64,000 nt of DNA from an uncultured SAR86 cluster bacterium (GCA_902595065.1 CACJOM010000001.1:1-64000), one strand, 5' to 3'; shown: positions 1 to 13,315, counted from the first letter of the stretch. Notes: generated by a model not told the origin, from the sequence alone. A program made the numbers and translations.

Positions 1-776
1 ATGATTGGATAATTAATGGTCAAAAAGTTTGGACTTCTGGCGCGCATTACTCTGATTTTGGTATCTTGGTTGTTCGTCATGATCCTGATGTTGCGAAGCA
101 TAAAGGGCTAACATTCTTTTTTGTTGACATGAAATCCCCTGGGATCACTGTAAAACCCATTAAACAAATTACAGGACAAGCTGGCAGTGGCTCAGGCTTT
201 AATGAAGTGTACTTTGATGATGTTCGCATTCCTGATTCGCAGCGCCTTGGTGAAATTGGAGATGGCTGGAAAGTTGCTATAACCACACTCATGAATGAAA
301 GATTAGCTGTTGGTGATGCAAGAGGTTCTGATATTGAAGAGGCATTAATTCTCTCTAAAACCAAAGATGACGATGGAGAGGCTTTAATTAAGAATGATGC
401 AGTCAGAGAAAGGCTGGCTGACTGGTTTTGCCAGGCTAATGGTCTTAAATATACAAAATTTAGAACAATTTCCGCCCTATCAAAAGGCGAGGCACCAGGA
501 CCGGAAGCGTCTATCACAAAAATAGTCAGTGCAAATAAACTTCAAGAAATAGGCAACTTTGGTATTGATTCTGGAGATATGGCTGGAATGCTGATCGATG
601 AAAATGATGGGGTTAGTTCATTTCAAGGTGCTTGGTTAGGTGCTCCTGGGTTAAGAATTGCCGGTGGAACAGACGAGATTCTAAGAAATGTTATCGCTGA
701 AAGAGTTCTTGGCTTGCCTCAAGATCCAAGAGCTGACAAAGGTTTGGCTTTTAAAGATATACCAACTAAGGCGTAA
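1..776 (+). CDS. acyl-CoA dehydrogenase, C-terminal part (5' end outside window)
   Basis: The reading frame is open from base 3, so the gene enters from the left edge; the 5' end is missing. The visible part starts in the middle beta domain (INGQKVWTSGAHYSDFG), a hallmark of FAD-dependent acyl-CoA dehydrogenases. It ends with the family's C-terminal helix motif GGTDEILRNVIAERVLGLP. These enzymes introduce the alpha-beta double bond into acyl-CoA thioesters and pass electrons to ETF. The C-terminal motif resembles the long-chain/steroid-type FadE group rather than short-chain enzymes, but the substrate cannot be read. Its last 11 bases overlap the convergent lipoprotein gene that ends at 766. 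Confidence 0.93.
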   Translation, partial: DWIINGQKVWTSGAHYSDFGILVVRHDPDVAKHKGLTFFFVDMKSPGITVKPIKQITGQAGSGSGFNEVYFDDVRIPDSQRLGEIGDGWKVAITTLMNERLAVGDARGSDIEEALILSKTKDDDGEALIKNDAVRERLADWFCQANGLKYTKFRTISALSKGEAPGPEASITKIVSANKLQEIGNFGIDSGDMAGMLIDENDGVSSFQGAWLGAPGLRIAGGTDEILRNVIAERVLGLPQDPRADKGLAFKDIPTKA

Positions 777-2484
777 ATACTGTTAAGAGTTTTAGGAACT
801 GAACATCCTTATCCACAGTTAGATTGCTATTTGCAATTTCTATAATTGGATTTTTAATACCTGCTAAGACCTGTTTTAAGATCTGCTCATCAGTTTTAAC
901 ATTGATTGTGCAATTAATTGGCAGAACGTCTTTAATTTGAGCAACTTGATTTCGTAAAATCATAGCCTTGTTCAGTCCTGATGAGAATTCAAAGCATGCA
1001 GTAATAGTTTTATCTGGATCAACCTTTTGTGGATTGAGGTTAACCCTCAAAACATCAAAAAACATATCCATTGGAATCTGCTCAAGCATAGATATTTCAG
1101 GTGGGATAATGTTAGCTGACTCCTGATTCCCTAAAAGTCTTTGAGCTTCACTCAAAAAATAATTTCTTTTATTTGGATTTGAGGCCATGCTTCCTAGATA
1201 AAAAGCTGCTTCAGCCCGATATTTTGTAACCTCTGATATGCGATGGTCCAATGCTAGCAATAAATCTGATAGCTCTAAAGCCCACTGCATTTCTTTCTTA
1301 GCAATAGCCTTCTCAAGCTCAGCAAATAATCCATCGGGACCGTCAACCAAATTGGAAACAAATTTTGCCCTTTTGAAGGTTGAAGTAGGATCAAGTTCTG
1401 CAATATTTCCAGAAAACCAACCCAAATAGCCATTAAATATACTTTTAACTGACCAGCGTAATGTGCCATAGAACTCCTGCAAGTATGGAGAAGACGCAAC
1501 TGCTGACGGCAACTCTATTTTTTCAATAATTTCTTCTGGATACATGCCCAGATTCATTAGCCTAATCGTTTGATCATGTATAAATTGAATTCCATCTCGA
1601 TAAATCATCAGGGTTTCAAGCGCGGAATCCCCTGAAAAAGGTAATGTGTGACTTGGAAATATATTCTTTGGCTCAAGAGCTATCATCATATCAAGGCTAT
1701 TTACCCAAGCGTTAACATCTCTATGGGAAGTTCCCCTAATGGTATAAAGGTTTGGAAATGTTTTATAAATATTATCTCCGGGGAACAAAGCTTCATATTC
1801 TGGTAACCAAACAAAAATTTGATCATCAGTTTCTCCAGGTGCGTGAAAAAATTCAAATGCAATACCCGCAATATTTATTTTTAATTCATTATCAAAAGTT
1901 ACATTTGGCTTAATGTAACCAGGTGCACTTCTACCTACACTCAAATAAGGCCCAATACCAACATTGACGACATCCTCCTCAGGAAGAGCTGTGCCAAACA
2001 TTTTAGAAGAACGTGATGAAATAATTGGATTCAAAATTCCAAAAATTTTTTCTACAGATTTTGCAGTTGATTCGTGGGCTATGACTAAAGGCGCTTCATC
2101 CTGCTGGTCAAAAAAATATTTTGCCCCTAAAGTATGGTCCCCGTGGTTATGAGTGTAAACAATTGCTGCTATAGGATTGCTGTTGATTAGATTGAACTCT
2201 TTGAAGACTTTTTCAGCCTGAAAAACACTATCAGTAGCATCAATAATAATATTAAACCCATCGCCTTCAATTAAGTAAGAGTTGGCGATCCCATAGCCAA
2301 CCGCAGCATGGATGCCGTTCTCATAAGAATAAATTTTTTGAGTGAATTCTTTTGAATGCTCGAAAAGTTGCTCAACCTCTGTAGTTTTTTCAATCAAAGG
2401 CATTGATACTGGATCAGTTTTAGAGCAGCCCAGTAAAAGAATGCTTATAATGAATATTTGTAAATAAGTACTAGTTTTTTTCAT
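766..2484 (-). CDS. metallo-beta-lactamase-fold lipoprotein, alkylsulfatase-like
   Basis: A 572-residue protein beginning with a lipoprotein signal peptide (lipobox ISILLLGC), so probably membrane-anchored and periplasmic. The metal-binding motif YTHNHGDHTLG is the HxHxDH signature of the metallo-beta-lactamase fold. Further His/Asp motifs follow at FFHAPGETDDQ and FPGDNIY. The long C-terminal region after the MBL domain matches the layout of SdsA1/BDS1-type alkylsulfatases (MBL, dimerisation domain, SCP2-like tail), which hydrolyse sulfate esters such as dodecyl sulfate. Family membership is inferred from layout and motifs; the substrate is unknown. It is transcribed divergently from mnmC, 16 bp away. 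Confidence 0.75.
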   Translation of the reverse strand: MKKTSTYLQIFIISILLLGCSKTDPVSMPLIEKTTEVEQLFEHSKEFTQKIYSYENGIHAAVGYGIANSYLIEGDGFNIIIDATDSVFQAEKVFKEFNLINSNPIAAIVYTHNHGDHTLGAKYFFDQQDEAPLVIAHESTAKSVEKIFGILNPIISSRSSKMFGTALPEEDVVNVGIGPYLSVGRSAPGYIKPNVTFDNELKINIAGIAFEFFHAPGETDDQIFVWLPEYEALFPGDNIYKTFPNLYTIRGTSHRDVNAWVNSLDMMIALEPKNIFPSHTLPFSGDSALETLMIYRDGIQFIHDQTIRLMNLGMYPEEIIEKIELPSAVASSPYLQEFYGTLRWSVKSIFNGYLGWFSGNIAELDPTSTFKRAKFVSNLVDGPDGLFAELEKAIAKKEMQWALELSDLLLALDHRISEVTKYRAEAAFYLGSMASNPNKRNYFLSEAQRLLGNQESANIIPPEISMLEQIPMDMFFDVLRVNLNPQKVDPDKTITACFEFSSGLNKAMILRNQVAQIKDVLPINCTINVKTDEQILKQVLAGIKNPIIEIANSNLTVDKDVQFLKLLTVFTP

Positions 2485-2500
2485 AAGCTCCCTTAAATAA

Positions 2501-4321
2501 ATGTCGATTCATCATAGCTGTTTTAAAAATCCATTTGAAGAGAAGTATCAAGATGTTATTTGGAATGATAATCTTCCCTACTCCAATACCTATCAAGATA
2601 GATTTTTTCAAGACGATGCAATCTCAGAAATTACAAATATTTTTATTGAGCCTAATCGACTGCTTGAGAGAATTAATCATGGCTCTCAAGTCCATATCTG
2701 CGAATTAGGATTTGGGTTTGGCCTAAATTTTTTAGTTACTGCAAAATTTTGGCTTGAAAATAATAATTTAGGCTCTTTCAATCTAGAGTATCTTGCAATT
2801 GATGAGGCATTGCCAACTAAAGAGCAGATACTAAAAATCATTGATAGTTTTCCTGAGCTTGAAGAGATCAGTAATATTTTTTTACAAGACTATGATCTTA
2901 ATCACAATGATGCTCAAAGAATTTATTTTCCTTCTCTAAAAATTAAATTAACCCTTATTCAAAATGATATTGAATCAGGACTAAAAAATCTTTTGGGGCT
3001 GAAGAATAATCAAATAGATGCCTGGTATCTCGATGGGTTTGATCCCAGCAAGAATAAATCTATGTGGAGCAATACAGTGTTTCAATACATGAAATTTCTA
3101 TCTGCAAACAATGCAACTTTTGGAACTTTTACTTCCGCAGGTTTCGTTAGGAGAGGGTTAAAAAAATTTGGTTTTGAGGTAGATAAAGTTAAAGGATTTG
3201 GGAGGAAACGACATAAGCTTATCGGAAGGATTCGCATGGATGCTAAACATGAAGCTGAAAGAAGTAAAAAGAAAAAAATAGGTATTATCGGAAGTGGCAT
3301 AGCAGCCAGTTCTGCAGCCTATGCAGCTGCACAAAATGGAGCGAATGTAGAAATATTTGAATTCTCAGATGATATTGCTGCTGGTGCATCGGGTAATCCA
3401 GTCGCCGCAATGTATCCAAGGTTTTCTGCAAATAATTCGCCCTACTCTTTTTTAACTGCTCAAAGTTATTTTTTTGCTGAAAAAATATATGCTCGACTGC
3501 CTAATGCCTATAGAAAAACAGGTCTTTTGTTCTCCCACTCAAATGATTATCAAAAGCAATGGATTGAGGATATGAAAAATTTAAATCGAGATGATCTCTT
3601 TGAAATAATAGACAAGAAAAAAATGAAAAAATTATATGGGCTTGAATCAGATGGATTGTTGGTTAAAAAAGGTGGTTATTTATTTCCAAAGTTAATTTGC
3701 AAAGAATTGATGAATCATCCAAATATAAAAATTTATTACAATCATTGTTTTGAGAGTTGGATCAAAAATAAGTCTAAATTAGATATTCTTTTTTTTAATC
3801 AAAAAACAAAATCTAACTTTGATGATTTGATTATCGCTAATGGTCCAGGTTTAGCGCAATATTTGTCTGGTCTGAAGACTTCAAAAGGACAGTTAGTTGG
3901 TTTAAAGGGAAAACAGCCAATTGATTTGGATCTTCCGATCAATTCAGCCGGTTATGTTCTGCCCAAGGTAGATGGAATAACTTGGATTGGATCTACACAT
4001 GAAAGAGAATTTGAAAATATCGATGTTTGCTATGAAGCAGGAAAAGAGCTTATTGAGAGAACAAACCAAAACTTTAAAATTACTTTTGATGGTTTAGACA
4101 ACATGTTAATGAAATCTAATTTTAGGATGGGCAGCAAAGATAGGTTACCTCTTGCAGGGAAAATTGAGGAAAATGTATATGCTATTGGTGGTCTAGGCTC
4201 AAGGGGTTTCAGTTTAGGGCCCATTCTTGGGGAGCATGTTGCATCATTGATTAATCACTCTCCAAGCCCAATATCCTCTGGGATAGCTTTGGCTATTGAG
4301 CCACTAAGATTTAAAGGTTAA
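2501..4321 (+). CDS. mnmC: bifunctional tRNA mnm5s2U biosynthesis protein MnmC
   Basis: 606 residues with the two fused domains of gammaproteobacterial MnmC. The N-terminal SAM-dependent methyltransferase shows ICELGFGFGLNFL and the AWYLDGFDPSKNKSMW motif. The C-terminal FAD-dependent oxidase begins near residue 259 with the dinucleotide-binding motif IGIIGSGIAASSAAYA and ends with a GGLGSRGFSLGP motif. The enzyme removes the carboxymethyl group from cmnm5s2U34 and then methylates nm5s2U34 in tRNAs for Lys, Glu and Gln. It is somewhat shorter than the E. coli protein (about 670 aa). The 3' end overlaps the convergent small lipoprotein gene by 11 bp. Confidence 0.95.
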   Translation: MSIHHSCFKNPFEEKYQDVIWNDNLPYSNTYQDRFFQDDAISEITNIFIEPNRLLERINHGSQVHICELGFGFGLNFLVTAKFWLENNNLGSFNLEYLAIDEALPTKEQILKIIDSFPELEEISNIFLQDYDLNHNDAQRIYFPSLKIKLTLIQNDIESGLKNLLGLKNNQIDAWYLDGFDPSKNKSMWSNTVFQYMKFLSANNATFGTFTSAGFVRRGLKKFGFEVDKVKGFGRKRHKLIGRIRMDAKHEAERSKKKKIGIIGSGIAASSAAYAAAQNGANVEIFEFSDDIAAGASGNPVAAMYPRFSANNSPYSFLTAQSYFFAEKIYARLPNAYRKTGLLFSHSNDYQKQWIEDMKNLNRDDLFEIIDKKKMKKLYGLESDGLLVKKGGYLFPKLICKELMNHPNIKIYYNHCFESWIKNKSKLDILFFNQKTKSNFDDLIIANGPGLAQYLSGLKTSKGQLVGLKGKQPIDLDLPINSAGYVLPKVDGITWIGSTHEREFENIDVCYEAGKELIERTNQNFKITFDGLDNMLMKSNFRMGSKDRLPLAGKIEENVYAIGGLGSRGFSLGPILGEHVASLINHSPSPISSGIALAIEPLRFKG

Positions 4322-4826
4322 CTAGCAGATTTTCTACTAGCATCTCTGCAGAAGGTATATCAGTTGGCGCATAACTGGAGCCTTTACGCCATTTGGTAAG
4401 TCCAGTCCATAGAGTTTTATCTAACTCTTCATCCCTTACAGATATTCGTAAAAAAAATTCTGGAATAGAATTAATTCTATCTGGTTCATACAGATAGCTT
4501 CTATACATTGGATAACCATAAAAACGGAAGTCATCATATTTAATTTTTTCTTTTGTTGTAACACTCACATCTATTGTTATGGCAGCATCTTGAGAAAATT
4601 GATGCCCTACTCCTTCAAGATATCCCTTAGCTGCATCTCCAAGGTTTTCAATTAAAATTGGGTCCATCTCAACAGGCAATAAGTCCTTATTCAGTTGAAT
4701 TTTAAAAATTGTTCCTTCAGCCAATTGAAAATTATCTCGACTGTTTAACTCTGTAAATGGTGTAGAGGTACAAGCTGTAAAAAGAGTAATAACAGTGAAA
4801 ATTAAAAAATTTCTTTTTAGTGTCAT
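4311..4826 (-). CDS. small lipoprotein, DUF4136-like
   Basis: I place the start at an internal ATG (4826), because from there the protein begins with a clean lipoprotein signal (MTLKRNFLIF... lipobox TLFTAC). The longer version starting at 4868 would put 14 unusual residues before it. The mature part of about 150 residues has the alternating pattern seen in DUF4136 lipoproteins: a DVSVTTKEK strand, then a tyrosine-rich segment (YGYPMYRSYLYEP), then LWTGLTKW near the end. Function is unknown; it is probably periplasmic and lipid-anchored. It converges on mnmC. Confidence 0.65.
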   Translation of the reverse strand: MTLKRNFLIFTVITLFTACTSTPFTELNSRDNFQLAEGTIFKIQLNKDLLPVEMDPILIENLGDAAKGYLEGVGHQFSQDAAITIDVSVTTKEKIKYDDFRFYGYPMYRSYLYEPDRINSIPEFFLRISVRDEELDKTLWTGLTKWRKGSSYAPTDIPSAEMLVENLLVNL

Positions 4827-4886
4827 AGGTAATAGTAATCTCTCAATAATATGACTAATATAATGCATTTATTTTATTTATAAACC

Positions 4887-7727
4887 ATGTTTGAGCTAAA
4901 AGAATCTAAAAAAATTAAATTATTGGATGTAAATGCGCAAGTTTATAGGCATTCAAAATTTAATACACAACATATTCACCTAGATTCAAGCAATGATGAA
5001 AAAGTTTTCATGGTTGCCTTCCGGACTATTCCAGAGGACTCTACCGGCGTAGCTCACATCCTGGAGCACACATCTCTATGTGGCTCAGAGAAATATCCTG
5101 TCCGAGATCCATTTTTTATGATGATTAGGCGATCACTTAATTCATTCATGAATGCATTTACATCAAGCGACTGGACTGCCTATCCCTTTGCAACCCAAAA
5201 CAACAAAGACTTCAATAATTTATTAGATGTTTATGTTGATTCAGCTTTCTTTCCAAGATTAGATCCACTGGATTTTTCTCAAGAAGGTCATCGGCTAGAG
5301 ATTGATAATGAGAATAACTTAGAAATTAAGGGGGTTGTATTTAATGAAATGAAGGGGGCCATGAGCTCTCCAACAGATCAACTCTGGCACGGAATGTCTA
5401 AGCATCTATTCGAAGAAACAACATATCACCACAATAGTGGCGGCGATCCTGAAAAAATTATTGATTTAACACATGCGGATTTAGTTGCCTTCCATCAAAA
5501 ACATTATCATCCAAGTAATGCCACTTTTTTTACCTTTGGAAATGTTTCTATAGACGAAATCCACAACCATCTAGAAAAAAATGTTTTTCAAAAATTTACG
5601 CCTGCTACAGAGCAACTCACGATAAAGCCTGCAAAAATATTTACAAGTCCTGTCAAGGCAAGTGGCACCTACCAACCGCTCCCAGGCGATGAATCAAACC
5701 ATCACGTGGTAATAAGCTGGTTGCTCGGCGATAGCCATAACCCACTCAATTTATTAGAAAAATATTTTTTGTCGAATGTGTTACTTGATAATTCTGCATC
5801 ACCTTTAAGGAAGGCTTTGGAACTATCAAAATTAGGGAAGTCTCCTTCTCCATTCTTGGGAATTGAGCCTAGCAATAAGGAGATTGTGTTTATGGCTGGT
5901 TTAGAAGGAGTAGGCAAAGATAAAGCTAGCGAGGTTGAAGAATTAATTCTTACTACACTTGAGAAACTTGTTATAGATGGCGTGCCAGAAGATTTAATAA
6001 ATTCCTCTCTACATCAATTGGAGATAGGTCAAAGAGAAGTGTCAGGCGGAGGAATGCCTTATGGATTGCAATTAATGCTTGGGTGCATGAATGCTTGTAT
6101 ACATCATGATGACCCTATTTCAATGTTGGACTTAGATGCAAACTTTAGAAAGCTTAAAACTTTAATATCACAAAAAGGATACATAGAAGAATTGATATCA
6201 ACCTGCTTAATAAATAATCAACATAGGTTGAATTATGAATTAAAGCCAGATCCAAAATTTAATGAGAATTTAGAAAATTTCTTCACATCAACTCTCAAAA
6301 ATAAAGAAGAAACTTTAACTGAAGAAGATAGAGGAGAAATCAATGATCTTGCCAAAGCATTAAAAGCTCGTCAGGAGGCTATGGATGATGTAGAAATTTT
6401 ACCTAAAGTTACCAAGCAAGATATACCTTTAAAGCGTGAATATACTCATGTATCATTTTTAAAAAATAATAGATCAGTTTACGAAGTTGGAACTAATGGT
6501 CTGATGTACTCTGATTTTTTATTTCCGTGCAAAAATCTTACATCTCAAGAATTATTATTCTCATCTTTATATACCTTTATTCTTACTGAAGTAGGTCTAA
6601 AAGAAAGTTCCTATGAAGAAATTCAAGCTCTTCAATCAAGCATTACTGGAGGTTTGAATGCCTCCTTTAAGCTTCAAACAAATGATCAGAGTGAGCCTGG
6701 CAAGCTCTTTCTATGTATCTCTTCTAAGTCTCTAGAAAACAATTTCGACAAAATGGAAAAACTCATACTCAATACTCTAGAGAATGCTAGATTTGATGAG
6801 GAGGATAGAATATTAGATTTATTCAATATTTTTATTGCTCGAAATGAGGAATCAATAAATCAAAATGGTCATATTTTAGCCATGAATTCAGCTGCTAGCA
6901 GCTTAAATAAATTCTCGGCCACAGCATATCAAATGTCTGGACTACAAATGCTTAATCAATCTAAAGCAACTATCTCCAAAATGAAAGATGCTGCTGATGC
7001 CATTAATTTAATTAATGTGTTGAAAAGTATTCATTTCAAAGTTTTACATAATCCATTCAAAATTTTTACAGCCTGTTCTCCAAAAACTCTTGATGCTAAA
7101 TCTATGGATTTTAAAAATATTCAATATGAAGCTGAGCAATGTTTAATAGAACCAATAAATGAGCAGACAGCATGGATCACAGGATCACAGGTATGCTATT
7201 GCGCTGAAGCATTTCAAAGTGTGCCCAGAGAACATCCTGATGCGCCTGCCCTTTCTGTTTTAGCAACTGTTTTAAGGAATGGTTTTCTGCATACAGCAAT
7301 TCGAGAAAAAGGCGGGGCATATGGAGCCGGAGCCACAAATGATACCTCAACAAATACCTTTAAATTCTTTTCATATCGAGACCCAAAATGCACAGAAACC
7401 TTTTCTGCATTCAAAGATGCAGTAGAATGGTCAAAAACATCAATTACCGAACAACATCTTGAAGAAGCAATCCTGGGAGTTGTTTCGTCTATTGATAAGC
7501 CTCTTTCACCAGTTGGCGAAGCAAAAAATGATTTCAATTTCAATTTAGAAAACATCTCAACCAAAGAACGGCTAGAAATGAGACAGCGAGTAATTAATTG
7601 TTCAATTGAGGATTTGATTAGAGTAAATGAAAAATATCTTACCAAGGATTCAAAAAAATCAATTCTTGCTGGAGAGTCATACAGAGAAGAAGCATTATCA
7701 TTAGGCTTAACTCTTAGAGAGGTATAG
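4887..7727 (+). CDS. M16C family zinc metalloprotease (presequence-protease-like)
   Basis: 946 residues, the size of M16C peptidases (PreP/cym1-like). The inverted zinc motif HILEH lies at residues 57-61, within the typical GVAHILEHTSLCGSEKYP context. The distal glutamate is supplied by GVVFNEMKGAMSSP around residue 155. The C-terminal half carries the non-catalytic M16 repeat, with the family motif IREKGGAYGAGA. These enzymes form a closed chamber that degrades short unfolded peptides. It converges with the transglycosylase-like gene, 2 bp between stop codons. No signal peptide is visible, so it is probably cytoplasmic. Confidence 0.92.
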   Translation: MFELKESKKIKLLDVNAQVYRHSKFNTQHIHLDSSNDEKVFMVAFRTIPEDSTGVAHILEHTSLCGSEKYPVRDPFFMMIRRSLNSFMNAFTSSDWTAYPFATQNNKDFNNLLDVYVDSAFFPRLDPLDFSQEGHRLEIDNENNLEIKGVVFNEMKGAMSSPTDQLWHGMSKHLFEETTYHHNSGGDPEKIIDLTHADLVAFHQKHYHPSNATFFTFGNVSIDEIHNHLEKNVFQKFTPATEQLTIKPAKIFTSPVKASGTYQPLPGDESNHHVVISWLLGDSHNPLNLLEKYFLSNVLLDNSASPLRKALELSKLGKSPSPFLGIEPSNKEIVFMAGLEGVGKDKASEVEELILTTLEKLVIDGVPEDLINSSLHQLEIGQREVSGGGMPYGLQLMLGCMNACIHHDDPISMLDLDANFRKLKTLISQKGYIEELISTCLINNQHRLNYELKPDPKFNENLENFFTSTLKNKEETLTEEDRGEINDLAKALKARQEAMDDVEILPKVTKQDIPLKREYTHVSFLKNNRSVYEVGTNGLMYSDFLFPCKNLTSQELLFSSLYTFILTEVGLKESSYEEIQALQSSITGGLNASFKLQTNDQSEPGKLFLCISSKSLENNFDKMEKLILNTLENARFDEEDRILDLFNIFIARNEESINQNGHILAMNSAASSLNKFSATAYQMSGLQMLNQSKATISKMKDAADAINLINVLKSIHFKVLHNPFKIFTACSPKTLDAKSMDFKNIQYEAEQCLIEPINEQTAWITGSQVCYCAEAFQSVPREHPDAPALSVLATVLRNGFLHTAIREKGGAYGAGATNDTSTNTFKFFSYRDPKCTETFSAFKDAVEWSKTSITEQHLEEAILGVVSSIDKPLSPVGEAKNDFNFNLENISTKERLEMRQRVINCSIEDLIRVNEKYLTKDSKKSILAGESYREEALSLGLTLREV

Positions 7728-7729
7728 TC

Positions 7730-11083
<3,354 letters not shown>

Positions 11084-11084
11084 G

Positions 11085-13283
11085 CTATGAAGCTGCTAAC
11101 TTAAGCGCTTCTTTTACATCAACAGAGACGACCCTAGAAACTCCTGCCTCCTGCATCGTGACGCCCATTAAATGATCACTTTTTTCCATAGAGATTTTAT
11201 TATGCGTTATAAATATAAATTGCACTCTATCAGACATTTCCTCAACCATGGCAACAAACCTTGTAGCATTAATATCGTCTAATGGTGCATCAACCTCATC
11301 CAACATACAGAATGGAGCAGGGTTAAGCTCAAACAGTGCAAAGACTAAAGAAAGAGCGGTCATAGCTTTTTCGCCACCAGAAAGTTGAGATATGGTTGCA
11401 TTTTTTTTGCCAGGAGGTTGCGCTGCAAGTGTAATGCCTGAGTTTAATGAATCTCCATCTATTAACTGTAATGCAGCCTTGCCTCCACCGAATAATTTTG
11501 GAAATATTTCTTGTATTTTTGAATTTACAGCATTGAAACTTTCATCAAATTTCATTTTTGACTCTACGTCTATTTTTTTAATTGCGCCTTGGAGCTTGTC
11601 CAAAGCTTCATTTAAATCTTCAAGCTGAGAATCAAGCTCATCGATACGCTTTGATTCTTCAGCAATTTCATCTGGGGCTGCTAAATTTATAGCCCCCAAA
11701 GAGATAATAGAGGACTGAGTTGATGCAAGAGATGACTCTAGGTCCGAAAGATTCATTGCTTCAAATTCTTCAGCATTAAGATCAGAAATGGAAATTCCAG
11801 CTTTTTTTAATGTTTCTGATGCGTTATCTAAATTGACTTCAAATGTTCTTAAATCCAGCTTTAAATTATTAAGCTTTTCTTCCAAGGAGCGTAAATCTAA
11901 AGCGGCAATAGATTTTTTATTTTCAAATTCCTGAATAGATGCATCTACCACAGATTGTTTCTGTCGAATAGAATTTAATTCTGATTCAGCAGCAGAGCTC
12001 TTATCAACAAGCTCAGCAAGATCTGTTTCTATCTTCAATTTATTTTCTTTTGCTTGGTGAAGTTGATCAGAGATTTCATTCTGTCTTAGCAAATATTCAT
12101 TAGTTATATTCTTAGATTGGGCTGAAGTAATTTTAAGAATGCTGGTTAGTAAATCTCGTAACTCATTTGCTTTACTTACAATGCCATCTGCAGAAGAGCC
12201 AAGATTCTTTAAAGCTCCTGAAATATCATCAAGTAATTTCATTGCTTTTTCTTTTGGGCTTAGATTCTCGATACTGGATTCATTATCTAAAGCTTCTGCA
12301 TATCGAGATTGCGCTGTAGATAATCCTTCTTCATATCCAAGAATTGACTTATTTATATTTTGAAGATTAGTTTCATGTCTGGCTATTTCTGAACCAATTG
12401 TATAAAAAATCTTTTGCGCACTTTCAAATGCAGATAATACAGAAGCATGTTCCGTCTTAATTTGCTCAATTGATGCTTGATGGGTTTTCACTTCTGCAGA
12501 TTTAACAGTAACCTCATTAGTAAGCTGAGATATTTTTGAGCTTAAAGAATCTTTTTTAGCTTTAGCGCTTAAAGTATTTAAAATTGAAATATTCAATTTG
12601 AGCTCTTTTTCTTCAACTTGAAGTTTTTTATACTTTTCAGCTGCTTTTGCTTGGTTCTGCAATCTGTTAATTAATCTTTGAATTTCATCTCGAATATCTT
12701 TTACCCTAGAAAGATTCTCTTTAGTTTTTTTAATTCTTTGCTCTGTTTCTTTTCTTCTTTCTTTGTATTTAGAAATTCCTGCTGCCTCTTCAATAAATAC
12801 CCTCATCTCCTCTGGTTTGGCGCTTACTATCTTTGATACCATTCCTTGCTCAATAATGGCGTAACTTCTTGGTCCAAGGCCTGTACCAAGGAATATATCC
12901 TGGACATCTTTTCGCCTGCATCGTGTATTATTGATAGAGTAATGAGACTGACCGTCTCTAGTCATCATTCTTTTTATAGATATTTCATTGTATTTAGCAT
13001 ACTCTCCGCCCAGCTTGCCTATTGAGTTGTCAAATAGCAGTTCAATGCTACATTGACCAGAGGGCTTCCTTAAGTCCGAACCATTGAAAATTACATCTGA
13101 CATAGATTCACCACGAAGGTTTTTTGCAGATAATTCACCAAGAACCCATCGAACAGCATCTATTACATTAGATTTACCACATCCATTCGGGCCAACAACG
13201 GCAACCATATTTGTAGGGAAAGATATCCTCGTGGGATCCACGAAACTCTTGAATCCAGCCAGTTTAATGTGTTTAAGCTGCAT
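11085..13283 (-). CDS. smc: SMC-type chromosome condensation ATPase, short form without recognisable hinge
   Basis: Both halves of the SMC head are intact. The N-terminal half has Walker A GPNGCGKS (31-38) and the conserved FIEEAAGISKYKERR; the C-terminal half has the signature LSGGEKA (634-640) and Walker B FCMLDEVDAPLDD. The protein is only 732 residues, against about 1150-1190 in the family. Between the end of the N-terminal head (about 220) and the conserved C-terminal arm segment (LGAINLAAPDEI, about 529) are only about 310 residues of mostly coiled-coil character. I find no hinge motifs. SMC compacts and segregates DNA as a dimer, normally joined through the hinge. It sits upstream of zipA and ligA with 1 bp spacing. 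Confidence 0.9.
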   Translation of the reverse strand: MQLKHIKLAGFKSFVDPTRISFPTNMVAVVGPNGCGKSNVIDAVRWVLGELSAKNLRGESMSDVIFNGSDLRKPSGQCSIELLFDNSIGKLGGEYAKYNEISIKRMMTRDGQSHYSINNTRCRRKDVQDIFLGTGLGPRSYAIIEQGMVSKIVSAKPEEMRVFIEEAAGISKYKERRKETEQRIKKTKENLSRVKDIRDEIQRLINRLQNQAKAAEKYKKLQVEEKELKLNISILNTLSAKAKKDSLSSKISQLTNEVTVKSAEVKTHQASIEQIKTEHASVLSAFESAQKIFYTIGSEIARHETNLQNINKSILGYEEGLSTAQSRYAEALDNESSIENLSPKEKAMKLLDDISGALKNLGSSADGIVSKANELRDLLTSILKITSAQSKNITNEYLLRQNEISDQLHQAKENKLKIETDLAELVDKSSAAESELNSIRQKQSVVDASIQEFENKKSIAALDLRSLEEKLNNLKLDLRTFEVNLDNASETLKKAGISISDLNAEEFEAMNLSDLESSLASTQSSIISLGAINLAAPDEIAEESKRIDELDSQLEDLNEALDKLQGAIKKIDVESKMKFDESFNAVNSKIQEIFPKLFGGGKAALQLIDGDSLNSGITLAAQPPGKKNATISQLSGGEKAMTALSLVFALFELNPAPFCMLDEVDAPLDDINATRFVAMVEEMSDRVQFIFITHNKISMEKSDHLMGVTMQEAGVSRVVSVDVKEALKLAAS

Positions 13284-13315
13284 TAAAAATATCCTTTACC
13301 TATTTTAAACTATTG

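Noticed and set aside
766-776. Repeated 11-bp overlaps between gene ends (766-776, 4311-4321, 30888-30898, 44167-44177, 44918-44928)
   Set aside because: Equal lengths are striking, but overlaps of this size are common in compact genomes and the sequences are unrelated.
4827-4868. Longer N-terminus for the DUF4136-like lipoprotein
   Set aside because: The extra 14 residues would bury the lipoprotein signal; the internal ATG gives a normal signal peptide.
11085-13283. Short SMC as a frameshifted or split gene
   Set aside because: The gene is one continuous frame with both conserved ends in register, and its neighbours abut it directly at 11083/11085 and 13316; there is no room for a missing fragment nearby.
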